Source: Gemmatimonadales bacterium (lineage in GTDB: Bacteria > Gemmatimonadota > Gemmatimonadetes > Longimicrobiales > Gaopeijiaceae). From it: a stretch of DNA of 46,547 nucleotides. This document shows positions 27,985-36,266 of the stretch, in pieces (the first letter of the stretch is position 1; every line of letters starts with the position of its first letter). A program made the position numbers and the translations under genes. Below the pieces are notes generated by a model. The model had not been told where the DNA came from. It did not search any database and saw only the letters and a list, made by a program, of their open reading frames with translations. The stretch is from contig REED01000065.1 in NCBI GenBank assembly GCA_007695225.1, forward strand, positions 1 through 46,547. Reading direction: 5' to 3'.

Positions 27985-29511
27985 ATGCATCGTCCCTCCC
28001 GCTCCGTCCTCATCCTGTGGGGGATGGCCGTCCTGCTCCTCCTCGCCGGTGCCTGGGCGGGACGGGCCCAGGACGGAGTGCCGTCACCCCCGGCGTTCTC
28101 GACGGGGGTGTCTCCCGGTCCGGCGGTCCAGGCCCCGCAGGCCTCGCCCCCGGCGACCCGGGCTCCCGCGGCCCGGGAGTGGACGGTGGATTCCCTGGAC
28201 ACCCCCCTGCTGGAGCGCCTTCGTTCCCTCGGGGGTCTCCTCCTCATCGGGTTGCTGGCATGGAGCCTCTCGGTGGACCGGAGGCGGATTCCCTGGCGGG
28301 TGGTGGGGTGGGGGCTCGCCCTCCAGTTCGGCTTCGCCCTCTTCATCCTGAAGACTCCCATGGGGGCCGGGCTCTTTGCCCTCTTGAACACGCTGGTGGT
28401 GGCCCTCCTGGGATTCACGGTGGAGGGGGCCCGGTTCATCTTCGGAGATCTAGTCTTCAACACCGTTCCGGTGGGGGTGGGGGAGCCAGGCATGGCCCCC
28501 ATGGAGGAGACGACGGGAATGGTGGCGCAGACAGGCGCCTTTTTCGCCTTCAACGTCCTTCCCACCATCATCTTCTTCTCCTCCCTCATGAGCCTCCTCT
28601 ATCACGTGGGGATCATGCAGATCCTGGTGAAGGGGATGGCCTGGGTGATGCAGCGGACCATGGGGACCTCCGGGGCCGAAACCCTCTCGGCGGCGGGGAA
28701 CATCTTCGTGGGCCAGACCGAGGCGCCCCTCCTGGTGAAGCCCTTCGTGGCCCGTATGACGAACTCCGAGCTCATGGCGGTCATGACCGGCGGCTTCGCC
28801 ACGGTGGCCGGAGGAGTGCTGGCCGCTTTCGTGGGAATGCTGGTGGCCTACTTCCCCGACATTGCCGGACACCTGATCGCCGCCTCGGTGATGTCGGCGC
28901 CGGCGGCCCTGGTGGTGGCCAAGATCATGGTTCCCGAGGATGGCGAGCCGGAGACCGCCACCGGACTGGGCGTGGACCCGGAACGCCGGTATGTGAACTC
29001 CATCGACGCCGCCGCCGGAGGTGCTGCGGAAGGGCTCCATCTGGCACTCAATGTGGGGGCCATGCTCCTGGCCTTCATCGCCCTGATCGCCATGTTCAAC
29101 GCCGGGATCGGATGGATCGGCGGCTTCGCAGGGATGCCCGAGCTTTCCCTCGAGGCGATCCTGGGAGCGGTCCTGGCGCCCCTGGCGTGGATGATGGGGG
29201 TGTCCTGGGCCGACGCCCCCACGGTGGGGTCCCTCATGGGGATCAAGACGGTGGTGAACGAGTTCGTGGCCTACCTCCAGCTCTCCGCGCTTCTGGGCGG
29301 CGAGGCCCCCCTGGAGCCGCGATCCATCATCATCGCCACGTATGCCCTCTCCGGCTTCGCCAATTTCTCCTCCATCGCCATCCAGATCGGAGGGATCGGA
29401 GGAATCGCGCCCCAGCGCCGCCAGGATCTCTCCCGGCTGGGGCTTCGGGCCATGGTGGCCGGGTCGCTGGCCGCCTTCATGACCGCCACCATCGCCGGGA
29501 TGTTGCTGTGA
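27985..29511 (+). CDS. Concentrative nucleoside transporter (CNT/NupC family)
   Basis: Inner-membrane symporter that imports nucleosides with H+ or Na+. The 508-residue protein has the family motifs GQTEAPLLVKPF, GIKTVVNEFVAYLQLS and YALSGFANFSSIAIQIGGIG, with about ten hydrophobic segments including three near the C-terminus. Unusually, an N-terminal extension of about 65 residues comes first: a hydrophobic segment ending in RAQDG like a cleavable signal peptide, then a Pro/Ala-rich linker, before the first CNT membrane segment (about 78-90). The stop overlaps the next gene, purine nucleoside phosphorylase, as GTGA, so uptake and phosphorolysis are translationally coupled. The ATG at 27985 is the best start; the frame is open upstream but that part overlaps the dnaK upstream region. 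Confidence 0.93.
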   Translation: MHRPSRSVLILWGMAVLLLLAGAWAGRAQDGVPSPPAFSTGVSPGPAVQAPQASPPATRAPAAREWTVDSLDTPLLERLRSLGGLLLIGLLAWSLSVDRRRIPWRVVGWGLALQFGFALFILKTPMGAGLFALLNTLVVALLGFTVEGARFIFGDLVFNTVPVGVGEPGMAPMEETTGMVAQTGAFFAFNVLPTIIFFSSLMSLLYHVGIMQILVKGMAWVMQRTMGTSGAETLSAAGNIFVGQTEAPLLVKPFVARMTNSELMAVMTGGFATVAGGVLAAFVGMLVAYFPDIAGHLIAASVMSAPAALVVAKIMVPEDGEPETATGLGVDPERRYVNSIDAAAGGAAEGLHLALNVGAMLLAFIALIAMFNAGIGWIGGFAGMPELSLEAILGAVLAPLAWMMGVSWADAPTVGSLMGIKTVVNEFVAYLQLSALLGGEAPLEPRSIIIATYALSGFANFSSIAIQIGGIGGIAPQRRQDLSRLGLRAMVAGSLAAFMTATIAGMLL

Positions 29512-30371
29512 ATCATCAGGAAGCGGAACGCACCGAAGCCACCGCCGCGGCCCTCCGGGCGCGGCTCCCCTGGACTCCGGAGATCCTGGCGGTGCTGGGC
29601 TCTGGACTGGGGGCGCTGGCGGACGCCGTGGAGGCCCCCATCTCCATCCCCTTTCACGATCTTCCGGGGCTTCCCGCTGCGGGGGTGGGCGGCCATCAGG
29701 GTCGGTTCGTGGCCGGGATGCTGGAGGGGCGACGGGTCCTGATCCAGGCGGGGCGCTACCATTTCTATGAGGGCCATCCAGCGGGGGTGGTGTTGGCTCC
29801 CGTGCGGGCAGCGGCTCTCCTGGGGGTCCCCACTCTCCTGGTGACCAACGCCGCAGGGGGGGTGAACCCCGACTTCGGGCCAGGCACCCTCATGCTCATC
29901 CGGGACCACCTGAACCTCATGGGGCAAAATCCCCTGGTGGGCCCCGGGGCTCCGGGAGAGCCGCGCTTTCCAGACATGAGCGTGGCCTACGATTCCGATC
30001 TTCGGGCCCTGGCGCAGCGGACTGCGGAGCAGTTGGGGATTCCCCTGGAGGAGGGGGTCTACGCCGCGGTGTCGGGCCCCTCGTACGAGACCCCTGCGGA
30101 GGTACGGATGATCGGGCTCATGGGCGGGGATGCCGTGGGGATGTCCACGGTCCCCGAGGTCATCGTGGCCCGGGCCCGGGGTATGCGGGTGCTGGGGATC
30201 TCCCTCATCACCAACCCCGGGGCAGGGATCTCGTCCCGACCCCTTTCCCACCAGGAGGTCCTGGAGGCGGGGGAGGAGGCGGCGCCCCGCTTCCAGCGCC
30301 TGACCCGGGGGATCCTGGCGGCGCCAGACCCCACGTGGGGGACCCGGGAGCCCGGAGTCGTTTCACCCTGA
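29508..30371 (+). CDS. punA: Purine nucleoside phosphorylase (trimeric, PNP I type)
   Basis: Cleaves purine nucleosides with phosphate to free base and ribose-1-phosphate. The 287-residue protein has the phosphate-binding LGSGLG, the GHQGRF and GRYHFYEGH segments, TNAAGGVNPDFGPG, the AVSGPSYETPAEVRM ribose site, MSTVPEVIVARA and the base-binding Asn in LITNPGAG, followed by SHQEVLEAG. These mark the trimeric inosine/guanosine type rather than the hexameric DeoD type. The GTG at 29508 overlaps the transporter stop by 4 bases; no ATG is suitable. The last 20 residues are a non-conserved tail. It forms a salvage operon with the preceding transporter. Confidence 0.93.
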   Translation: MNHQEAERTEATAAALRARLPWTPEILAVLGSGLGALADAVEAPISIPFHDLPGLPAAGVGGHQGRFVAGMLEGRRVLIQAGRYHFYEGHPAGVVLAPVRAAALLGVPTLLVTNAAGGVNPDFGPGTLMLIRDHLNLMGQNPLVGPGAPGEPRFPDMSVAYDSDLRALAQRTAEQLGIPLEEGVYAAVSGPSYETPAEVRMIGLMGGDAVGMSTVPEVIVARARGMRVLGISLITNPGAGISSRPLSHQEVLEAGEEAAPRFQRLTRGILAAPDPTWGTREPGVVSP

Positions 30372-30402
30372 AGGATCACCCCGGCACGATCATCCGGAAG
30401 GA

Positions 30403-31203
30403 TCATCCCGCTGGGGCGAAATGGTTCACGGGCCCGTGGCCCTTCCCCAATCCCGGAGCCGATGCGATCGCGGCGGAGACGTAGCTCAGCGCCCGGTCCA
30501 CCGCCTCCTCGATGGAGAGACCCCGGGCCAGTCCGGCGGCCACCGCAGCGGAGAGGGTGCACCCGGTCCCGTGGGTGCTCCGGGTCTGGAGGCGGGGACG
30601 ACGCCAGACCCTCTCCGTCTCACCGTCCCAGAGAAGATCCACCACCTCTGCTCCGGTACCATGACCCCCCTTCACAAGGGCGGCACCGGCCCCCATGGCC
30701 ACCAGTGCCCGGGCGGCTTCCCGCTGTCCATCCTCCCCCTCCACAGCGCCCCCGGTGAGGATCCGGGCCTCGTCCAGGTTCGGGGTCACCAGCGCGGAGA
30801 GGGGGAGAAGGCGCTCCAGCACCGCGTCCGTGGCGTCCTCGTCCAGGAGACGGTCTCCACTGGTGGCCACCATTACCGGATCCAGGACGTATCGGGTGAG
30901 GCTGTGGTCCTCCAGCGCCCGGGCCACAATCTCCACCAGGGCGGAGGTGGCCAGCATCCCCGATTTCACCCCCGAGGGGGCCAGGTCCTCCACCACGGCG
31001 TCGATCTGCTCCCGGACCACCTCCAGGGGGATCGGATGCACCGCCCGGACACCGGTGGTATTTTGCGCGGTGATCGCGGTGATGGCGCTGGTGCCGAACA
31101 CGCCAAAGGCGTGGAAGGTCTTGAGGTCGGCCTGGATGCCGGCGCCTCCGCCGGAATCACTGCCGGCGATGGTGAGTGCCACGGGAAGGGAGGGAGGGTG
31201 CAT
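30403..31203 (-). CDS. thiD: Hydroxymethylpyrimidine/phosphomethylpyrimidine kinase ThiD
   Basis: Phosphorylates HMP and HMP-phosphate on the way to thiamine pyrophosphate. The 266-residue ribokinase-fold protein shows [21 protein letters not shown] at the start, then [44 protein letters not shown] and the catalytic [19 protein letters not shown]. All are canonical for ThiD. The ATG at 31203 gives the standard N-terminus. It is convergent with the PNP gene (31-base gap) and divergent from the RNA methyltransferase gene (72-base gap). No TPP riboswitch is visible upstream, and no other thiamine gene lies in the window. Confidence 0.96.
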   Translation of the reverse strand: MHPPSLPVALTIAGSDSGGGAGIQADLKTFHAFGVFGTSAITAITAQNTTGVRAVHPIPLEVVREQIDAVVEDLAPSGVKSGMLATSALVEIVARALEDHSLTRYVLDPVMVATSGDRLLDEDATDAVLERLLPLSALVTPNLDEARILTGGAVEGEDGQREAARALVAMGAGAALVKGGHGTGAEVVDLLWDGETERVWRRPRLQTRSTHGTGCTLSAAVAAGLARGLSIEEAVDRALSYVSAAIASAPGLGKGHGPVNHFAPAG

Positions 31204-31275
31204 GGAGTCAGGTATCGTTGGGATGGATGGGAGAGTAGGGAAGATAGACCCTTTTCCCTCGACGGGGAGCCCGGG

Positions 31276-32214
31276 GTGGCGCTGAGCCGGAACCGTGAGC
31301 GGCTCCTGGCCCGACTCCGCACCCGTAAAGGGCGGACCCGGGAGGGGCTGGTCCTGGTGGAGGGGCCCCGTGCCCTCGCTGCGGCGCTCTCCGCCGGCGC
31401 CCAGGTGCGCTTCGTGGTGATGGAGGCGGGGCTCCATCCAACGGATTCCCTGTCCCGCCTGCTGTCCCGCGCTTCCCCCGAGGTGGTGGAGGTGGAGGCG
31501 GGGGCCATGGACGGCTTCGCCGATACCGAATCCCCCCAGGGAATCCTGGCCGTGGTGGAGGAACCGGTCCACCCCCTCCCCACGGCACCCTGGACCGCCG
31601 ATGATCCCCTCCCACCCCGCCGGATCCTGGTCCTGGACGCCCTGCAGGATCCAGGGAACGCCGGGACCCTCATACGCACGGCCGTGGCCTTCGGAGTGGA
31701 TGCGGTGGTGGCGTTGGATGGCACCGTGGACCCCTGGAACCCCAAGACGGTGCGGGCCGCGGCGGGCGAGGCCTTCCGGGTCCCCATCCACCGGATGGCG
31801 TGCGAGGACTTCCTGGAATGGCACAGGGAGGCCCGCTTCACCCTGGTGGTGGCGGACGCCGGTGGCCAGGACGTGCGCCACCTCCCCTCTCTCCTTCAGC
31901 GGATCCCCCCTGCCTCGCTGGAGGGGGCGACGCGCGACGTGATCGAGGCGATCCCCGCAAATGGGCACCAGCCGCCGTGGGCCCTGGTGGTGGGGAACGA
32001 GGGCGCGGGCCCTCGTTCCATCCTTCGGGGGGCAGCGGACCGGGTCCTGGCCCTCCCCCTGGCTGCTGGGGTGGAATCCCTCAATGCCGCCGTGGCCGGC
32101 GCCGTCCTCCTCTGGGAACTGGGGCCGGCCCGCGACCAGGGCCCGGAGCCGGAGTCGCTTCCCCCGGAGATCCCGACAGATCCCTCCCCTGAACAGAACC
32201 GGACCCCTTCATGA
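31276..32214 (+). CDS. SpoU/TrmH-family RNA 2'-O-methyltransferase
   Basis: SAM-dependent RNA ribose methyltransferase of the knotted SPOUT class. The 312-residue protein has an N-terminal RNA-binding substrate domain ([17 protein letters not shown]) and the three SpoU motifs: [12 protein letters not shown] (I), [10 protein letters not shown] (II) and [23 protein letters not shown] (III). This resembles RlmB and TrmH-like 23S rRNA methyltransferases, but the target base cannot be read from sequence. About 50 residues after [14 protein letters not shown] form a small insertion before motif II. The GTG at 31276, with GGGGAG 6 bases upstream, is the preferred start. The stop overlaps pilD as ATGA. 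Confidence 0.9.
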   Translation: MALSRNRERLLARLRTRKGRTREGLVLVEGPRALAAALSAGAQVRFVVMEAGLHPTDSLSRLLSRASPEVVEVEAGAMDGFADTESPQGILAVVEEPVHPLPTAPWTADDPLPPRRILVLDALQDPGNAGTLIRTAVAFGVDAVVALDGTVDPWNPKTVRAAAGEAFRVPIHRMACEDFLEWHREARFTLVVADAGGQDVRHLPSLLQRIPPASLEGATRDVIEAIPANGHQPPWALVVGNEGAGPRSILRGAADRVLALPLAAGVESLNAAVAGAVLLWELGPARDQGPEPESLPPEIPTDPSPEQNRTPS

Positions 32215-32987
32215 TCCTGGAACCCTGGATGGCCGCGCTGGTGGCCGGCCTCTTCGGCCTTTGCATCGGCTCCTTCCTCAACGTCTGCTCCCTCCGTTGG
32301 CCCCAGGACGAGTCGGTGATCTCGCCCCCCTCCCGGTGCCCGAGGTGCGGGACGGGCATCCGGTGGCGGGACAACCTCCCGGTCCTGGGGTGGCTCCTCC
32401 TGGGGGGGAAGTGTCGGGAATGCCAAGCCCGCATCTCCATCCAGTATCCCCTGGTGGAGCTGGCCACCGGCGCGGCCTGGGCCGGGATGGTCCTTCTCAA
32501 CGGGGTGGAATGGGAGGCGCTCCGGGGCGCCCTCCTCCTGACCATCCTACTGGGAATCGCCCTCAGCGACGCCCGCTTCTACATCATTCCCGACCAGTTC
32601 TCGGTGGGTGGGGCGATCCTGGGGTTCGCCCTGGCCTTCCTGCCCGGGGGCGTGGATTGGCTCCAGGCCCTGACCGGGGCCGCCGTGGGTTTCTTCCTCC
32701 TCTGGTTCGTGGCATGGGCGGGGGAGAAGGTCTTCAAGAAGGAGGCCATGGGAGGCGGGGACATCAAGATGATGGCCATGGTGGGGGCCTTCCTGGGGGT
32801 GCCCGGGGTCTTCCTCACCCTCTTCCTGGGCTCCTTCCTGGGGGCGGTGATCTTCGGACCCATCTCCATGAAGACAGGAAAGCTGGTCCCCTTCGGAATC
32901 TTCCTGGCCGTGGGGGCCGCGGCGACCTACCTCTTCGGGCCGGCCCTGGTGGACTGGTACCTGGGGTGGGCATTCGGGCCCCGGTAA
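32211..32987 (+). CDS. pilD: Prepilin peptidase / N-methyltransferase PilD
   Basis: Inner-membrane aspartyl protease that cleaves the leader of type IV prepilins and methylates the new N-terminus. The 258-residue protein begins with GLCIGSFLNVCSLRWP, contains the cytoplasmic zinc-binding double CxxC (CPRCG and CREC) linked to the methyltransferase activity, and has both catalytic aspartates, in SDARFYIIPD and in the GGGDIKMM motif, between several membrane segments. It is complete and bifunctional by motif. It is coupled to the upstream methyltransferase gene by an ATGA overlap, and works in the same system as the PilQ secretin at the start of the window. Confidence 0.96.
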   Translation: MILEPWMAALVAGLFGLCIGSFLNVCSLRWPQDESVISPPSRCPRCGTGIRWRDNLPVLGWLLLGGKCRECQARISIQYPLVELATGAAWAGMVLLNGVEWEALRGALLLTILLGIALSDARFYIIPDQFSVGGAILGFALAFLPGGVDWLQALTGAAVGFFLLWFVAWAGEKVFKKEAMGGGDIKMMAMVGAFLGVPGVFLTLFLGSFLGAVIFGPISMKTGKLVPFGIFLAVGAAATYLFGPALVDWYLGWAFGPR

Positions 32988-33010
32988 CCCCCTGCTCCTT
33001 CAACAGCCTT

Positions 33011-33043
33011 CTAGTGTGGTGAGTCGGGGATTCACCACACTAG
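33011..33043. terminator. Bidirectional hairpin terminator between pilD and the barrel gene
   Basis: CTAGTGTGGTGA and TCACCACACTAG form a perfect 12-bp stem around a 9-base loop, 23 bases after pilD. The stop codon of the convergent minus-strand gene (TAG at 33042-33040) lies within the stem. There is no T-tract on either side, but position and symmetry suggest it ends both converging transcripts. Confidence 0.6.
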
Positions 33044-33993
33044 CGCCGCCCCCCGAAGTTGTAGACGAAATTCAGGACGGGAAGCCAGCCGGGGGAGGTG
33101 TCGGTGATGGTCCCGACCCCAAAGTCCACCGAGAGGCGCTCCCCGAAGAGGCGCACGCCGGCGGAGAGGATGGCCTCCGATTCCCCGGGAACGACGTAGT
33201 TCTCGGTGAGGAGCTTCACGTTCCGGGCCACCCGGAACTCCCCCCCCAGGAGAACCACGGGGTCATTGGAGATGCGGGCATCCCCCCCACCCAGGGCGAA
33301 GCCCCACCCCGCCCCGGTGGAGATGGAGCGGTCCGGGTTCCCGAAGGTGCCCACGCCGTAGAGGAGTCCGATGGATCCTTCGTCCACCGCCTCGGTGGCG
33401 AAGAAGGCCAGGGACCCCACGGCCAGATCCATTCCCGGTCTCCGATGCACCCGCACCTTGGGCGCCAGGTAGATGACGCGGCCAATGACATCCGGGAGGA
33501 GAGGGGTGCCGCCCGAGAGGGTGATGTGGTCGGTGAGACCGTAGGAGAGGAAGGGGAAGAAGACCCAGAAGGAGGAGAGGTATCCCTCCCCCTGGTCCAG
33601 GGTCCGTCCGGTGGGAGCCAGGACCAGGAGGCGGGTCCGATTCGGATCTTCGGTCCAGAACTCGCCGTCCACGACCCTCCCCCGGGCCGGGGTCATGGAG
33701 CGAATCCGGGCCAGGGCCACATCCAACCGGTCCCCGCCGGAGGTCTCCAGCGTCACCCGGTCCCCTTCCACCGCAACCACCCGTGCGAAGAGGGTGCTCC
33801 CATCCACCAGCCGGACCCGCTGGATGGTGTCGCTCACCGCCACCGGGTCCGGGACCTGAGCCTGCAGCGCCTGGGGGCCCAGGTCGAATCCCCACCCACC
33901 GGAACCGGCACCGATGGGCCCCGAAGAGGTGGGGGAGATGGGAAGGAGAAGGAGGAGGAGAAGGAGGCTGCAGTCTCGGATGCAGCGGGGCAT
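33040..33993 (-). CDS. Predicted outer-membrane beta-barrel protein, function unknown
   Basis: A 317-residue exported protein: a signal peptide with a run of leucines (CSLLLLLLLLPISPTSS), then a Sm-like or SH3-like beta region about 55-105 (IQRVRLVDGSTLFARVVAVEGDRVTLET), then alternating hydrophobic/glycine-rich strands to the end (for example GLTDHITLSGGTPL, GWGFALGGG, AILSAGVRLFGERLSVDFGVGT). The C-terminus VLNFVYNFGGRR is close to a barrel end, with an aromatic residue near the last position. I do not recognise a named family. It is the last gene of a loose minus-strand set with the zinc ribbon, gamma-CA-like, CorC-like and MoxR genes. Confidence 0.75.
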   Translation of the reverse strand: MPRCIRDCSLLLLLLLLPISPTSSGPIGAGSGGWGFDLGPQALQAQVPDPVAVSDTIQRVRLVDGSTLFARVVAVEGDRVTLETSGGDRLDVALARIRSMTPARGRVVDGEFWTEDPNRTRLLVLAPTGRTLDQGEGYLSSFWVFFPFLSYGLTDHITLSGGTPLLPDVIGRVIYLAPKVRVHRRPGMDLAVGSLAFFATEAVDEGSIGLLYGVGTFGNPDRSISTGAGWGFALGGGDARISNDPVVLLGGEFRVARNVKLLTENYVVPGESEAILSAGVRLFGERLSVDFGVGTITDTSPGWLPVLNFVYNFGGRR

Positions 33994-34067
33994 GGCGTGA
34001 CGACTCCAGGGGCCAGGGGAAGGAGGGGCCGGGGTGAGGGCCGCGAGTGAGGGGGCCGGACCCGGGG

Positions 34068-34093
34068 TCGGGGTCAGGGATCGGGGTCAGGGG
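34068..34093. repeat. Two 13-bp tandem repeats over the zinc-ribbon stop codon
   Basis: TCGGGGTCAGGG is repeated at 34068 and 34081 (period 13). On the minus strand the first copy read contains GACCCCTGA, the last Asp-Pro-stop of the zinc-ribbon gene, and the next repeats the motif as GATCCCTGA. Confidence 0.8.
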
Positions 34094-34290
34094 TCGGAGC
34101 AATCCCGCTGGTAGCCGCAGCGGAGACAGAGGAGCTTGCAGTGGCGGTCCAGCATGGGACCGCCGCAGAGGTCACACCGGAATTCCCCGGGTGTTGTCCC
34201 GGACTCGGCTCCGGGCTCCTCCGGGGCCTCCCTCTCCTCTCGGGCAGAGGGGCCATCCCCCAGGGGCGGACCCCAGGCGGCGGGACTCAC
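34087..34290 (-). CDS. Small zinc-ribbon protein (67 residues)
   Basis: A 67-residue protein with a charged Pro/Glu-rich N-terminal half and a compact zinc ribbon at the C-terminus: FRCDLCGGPMLDRHCKLLCLRCGYQRDCSDP. Two CxxC pairs (CDLC and CLRC) give four likely zinc ligands, with additional Cys and His (HCKL, DCSD). The start is the GTG at 34290, which overlaps the stop of the gamma-CA-like gene as GTGA, so the two are coupled. I know this short CxxCGG...CxxCGY type only as a conserved hypothetical. Nucleic-acid or protein binding is inference. The frame is open upstream inside the neighbouring gene, but that part is out of phase with real coding. Confidence 0.7.
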   Translation of the reverse strand: MSPAAWGPPLGDGPSAREEREAPEEPGAESGTTPGEFRCDLCGGPMLDRHCKLLCLRCGYQRDCSDP

Positions 34291-34871
34291 TCCTCCGCCT
34301 GGGGTTCGCCGCCGATGCCGTTCCCCACACGGGGAAACGAAAGGCGATCCACCCCCTCGGCCAGGTACCGCCGGGAGAGCGTCTGGTAGTGCGTCCCGCT
34401 CCGGGTCACCCACTCGGCGGCGGAGCCCTCCAGCGTCTTCCGGATCCTTCCCGGTACTCCGGCTACCACGCTCCGGTCCGGGATCAGGGCCTTCTCCAGG
34501 ATCACGGTACCGGCAGCCAGGAGGCACTCCCGGCCCACCACCGCCTCCTGGAGGATCACGGCATTCATCCCCACCAGCGTCCCCTCTCCGATCTCACAGG
34601 ATTCAAAGATGGCCCCGTGTCCAACGGTGACCCCCGGGCCCACCACGGTGGGGCCCCAGTTGCCCACATGGACGATGGCGCCGTCCTGGACGTTTGCGCC
34701 GGCGCCGATGACGATGGGGTGATCTGGATCATCCCCCCGGAGCACCGCTCCGAACCAGACGCTGGCCCGGGCCTCCACCCGGACGTCGCCGATGAGGACG
34801 GCGTTGGGGGCCAGGAAAGCGTCTTCCGCCACCTGGGGGGATTTTCCATTGAAGGGGATGAGAAGGGCCAT
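34287..34871 (-). CDS. Gamma-carbonic-anhydrase-like hexapeptide-repeat protein
   Basis: Left-handed beta-helix protein of the gamma-CA/YrdA/PaaY group, 194 residues, trimeric in the family. The hexapeptide repeats run from about residue 20 to 140 (APNAVLIGDVRVEARASVWFGAVLRGD is typical). Two zinc ligands are present, His68 (QDGAIVHV) and His85 (VTVGHGAIF). The third, normally His five residues after the second, is Glu90 (AIFESCEIG). Carbonic anhydrase activity is therefore uncertain; a different metal site or a non-catalytic role is possible. The C-terminal helix (about 155-194) is usual for the family. It follows the CorC-like gene by 21 bases and overlaps the zinc-ribbon gene by 4. Confidence 0.9.
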   Translation of the reverse strand: MALLIPFNGKSPQVAEDAFLAPNAVLIGDVRVEARASVWFGAVLRGDDPDHPIVIGAGANVQDGAIVHVGNWGPTVVGPGVTVGHGAIFESCEIGEGTLVGMNAVILQEAVVGRECLLAAGTVILEKALIPDRSVVAGVPGRIRKTLEGSAAEWVTRSGTHYQTLSRRYLAEGVDRLSFPRVGNGIGGEPQAEE

Positions 34872-34892
34872 GGGTGAAGAAGCCTTCCGGGT

Positions 34893-36167
34893 TCAGGCGG
34901 TCCCGCCGGCGCCCTCGATCTCTTCGGCGGCGGCGGCGTGGGTTTTTCGGAGGAGGGCGCGGACCACCTGGGTTTCGGTGGCGTCGAGGATCTCGATCTG
35001 GAGCCCCGGGATCTCCAGCGTCTCCCCGGCATCCGGAACCCGACCCAACTCCTCCAGAATGAATCCGTTCAGGGATCGATGGTCCAGGTGGGGGAGGGAC
35101 ACGTTGAAGACGTAGTTCACTTCCCGGAGCTCGATGCCGCCCTCCACCTCCAACTCCGAGCGGGAGATCCGGACGAAGGATTCCTCCAGGATATCCGTCT
35201 CGTCCTCGATCTCTCCCACCAGCTCCTCGATGACGTCCTCAAGGGTGACCAGCCCGTCGGTGCCTCCGAACTCGTCGGCCACGATGCCCATGTGGATGCG
35301 GCGAGCCTGGAAGTCCCGGAGGAGACGGGGGAGCGGTAGAGAGCCCGGAACGAAGAGGGGATCCCGGGAAAGCTCCGACAGAAGGAGATCCCGCTTCCCC
35401 GCGACGTAGGCGGCGTAGGCTTCCCGGACGTAGAGGATTCCGGTGATGTCGTCGACGCTCTGACCGTAGACCGGAACCCGGGAAAAGGGGACGTTGCGGA
35501 GTTGGGGGATGACCTCCTCGAGGGTGAGGCTGTCCTTCCATGCGAAGATGTCGACCCGGGGCGTCATGACGTCCCAGGCCGCAAGCTCGTCCATCCGGAA
35601 CGCCCGCTCCACCAGTTCGTGCTCTTCTTCCTCCACCACCCCTTCCCGCCGCCCCAGTTCAGCGAGTTCCCGGACCTCCCGCTCCTCGATGGAAGCCGGG
35701 GCATCTCCGTTCCTCCTCTGGAAGAGACTCTCCAGACCCAGGAAGGGAGTCAGGAGGGGACGGACCAGCGCCTCCAGGGTCCGAAGGGAGGGGGCCGAGA
35801 GGAGGGCCAGCCGAATGGATCGTCGGGAGGCCACAAGGCGGGGGAGTCCCTCGGCCAGCACCAGGATTCCCAAAAGGCCCAGGGGGAGGGCGGCCATGGC
35901 TCCCGGCGCGCCCCACTCCAGGGTGGCGGCTGCCACCAGGAGTCCCACGGAGATCCCGTTCAGGAGGGAATTCACCAGGAAGGCGGCCGCCCGGATCGAC
36001 GGGCCTTCGTCCCTCACCGTCTGGAGGGTTTCGGAGCCCTTGAATCCTTCTTCCCGGAGCGTGCGGAGGCGGGAGGGTCCTACCGAAAAGGTGGCCGACT
36101 CGGCGGCGGAGAGGAGGGCGGATGCCAGGAGGGTCAGCCCCACGAGACCAAAGAGGAGCCCGTTCAT
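34893..36167 (-). CDS. CorC/HlyC-family membrane protein with CBS pair (CNNM-type)
   Basis: Inner-membrane protein of the CNNM/CorC type, often linked to Mg2+ or Co2+ efflux. The 424-residue protein has an N-terminal DUF21 membrane domain (about 1-150, starting GLLFGLVGLTLLASALLSAAESA), a cytoplasmic CBS pair about 195-325 (AWDVMTPRVDIFA, then RVPVYGQSVDDITGILYV and MGIVADEFGGTDGLVTLEDVIEELVGEI) and a C-terminal CorC_HlyC domain. The name haemolysin is historical; nothing here suggests a toxin. It is 99 bases downstream of moxR and 21 before the gamma-CA-like gene. Confidence 0.9.
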   Translation of the reverse strand: MNGLLFGLVGLTLLASALLSAAESATFSVGPSRLRTLREEGFKGSETLQTVRDEGPSIRAAAFLVNSLLNGISVGLLVAAATLEWGAPGAMAALPLGLLGILVLAEGLPRLVASRRSIRLALLSAPSLRTLEALVRPLLTPFLGLESLFQRRNGDAPASIEEREVRELAELGRREGVVEEEEHELVERAFRMDELAAWDVMTPRVDIFAWKDSLTLEEVIPQLRNVPFSRVPVYGQSVDDITGILYVREAYAAYVAGKRDLLLSELSRDPLFVPGSLPLPRLLRDFQARRIHMGIVADEFGGTDGLVTLEDVIEELVGEIEDETDILEESFVRISRSELEVEGGIELREVNYVFNVSLPHLDHRSLNGFILEELGRVPDAGETLEIPGLQIEILDATETQVVRALLRKTHAAAAEEIEGAGGTA

Positions 36168-36266
36168 CGGGCCCTCCGACTCGGAGGTTGGTCTTCTCCT
36201 TCCTTGTGACTTCGACGGCTATTCATGACTGGGGGTTGGGGGTCGGTCAATGGGACTCAGCGAGGC

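Noticed and set aside
26166-29507. A long upstream extension of the PNP reading frame across dnaK and the transporter
   Set aside because: Only the part after the GTG at 29508 shows family motifs; the rest is antisense to dnaK or out of frame in the transporter gene.
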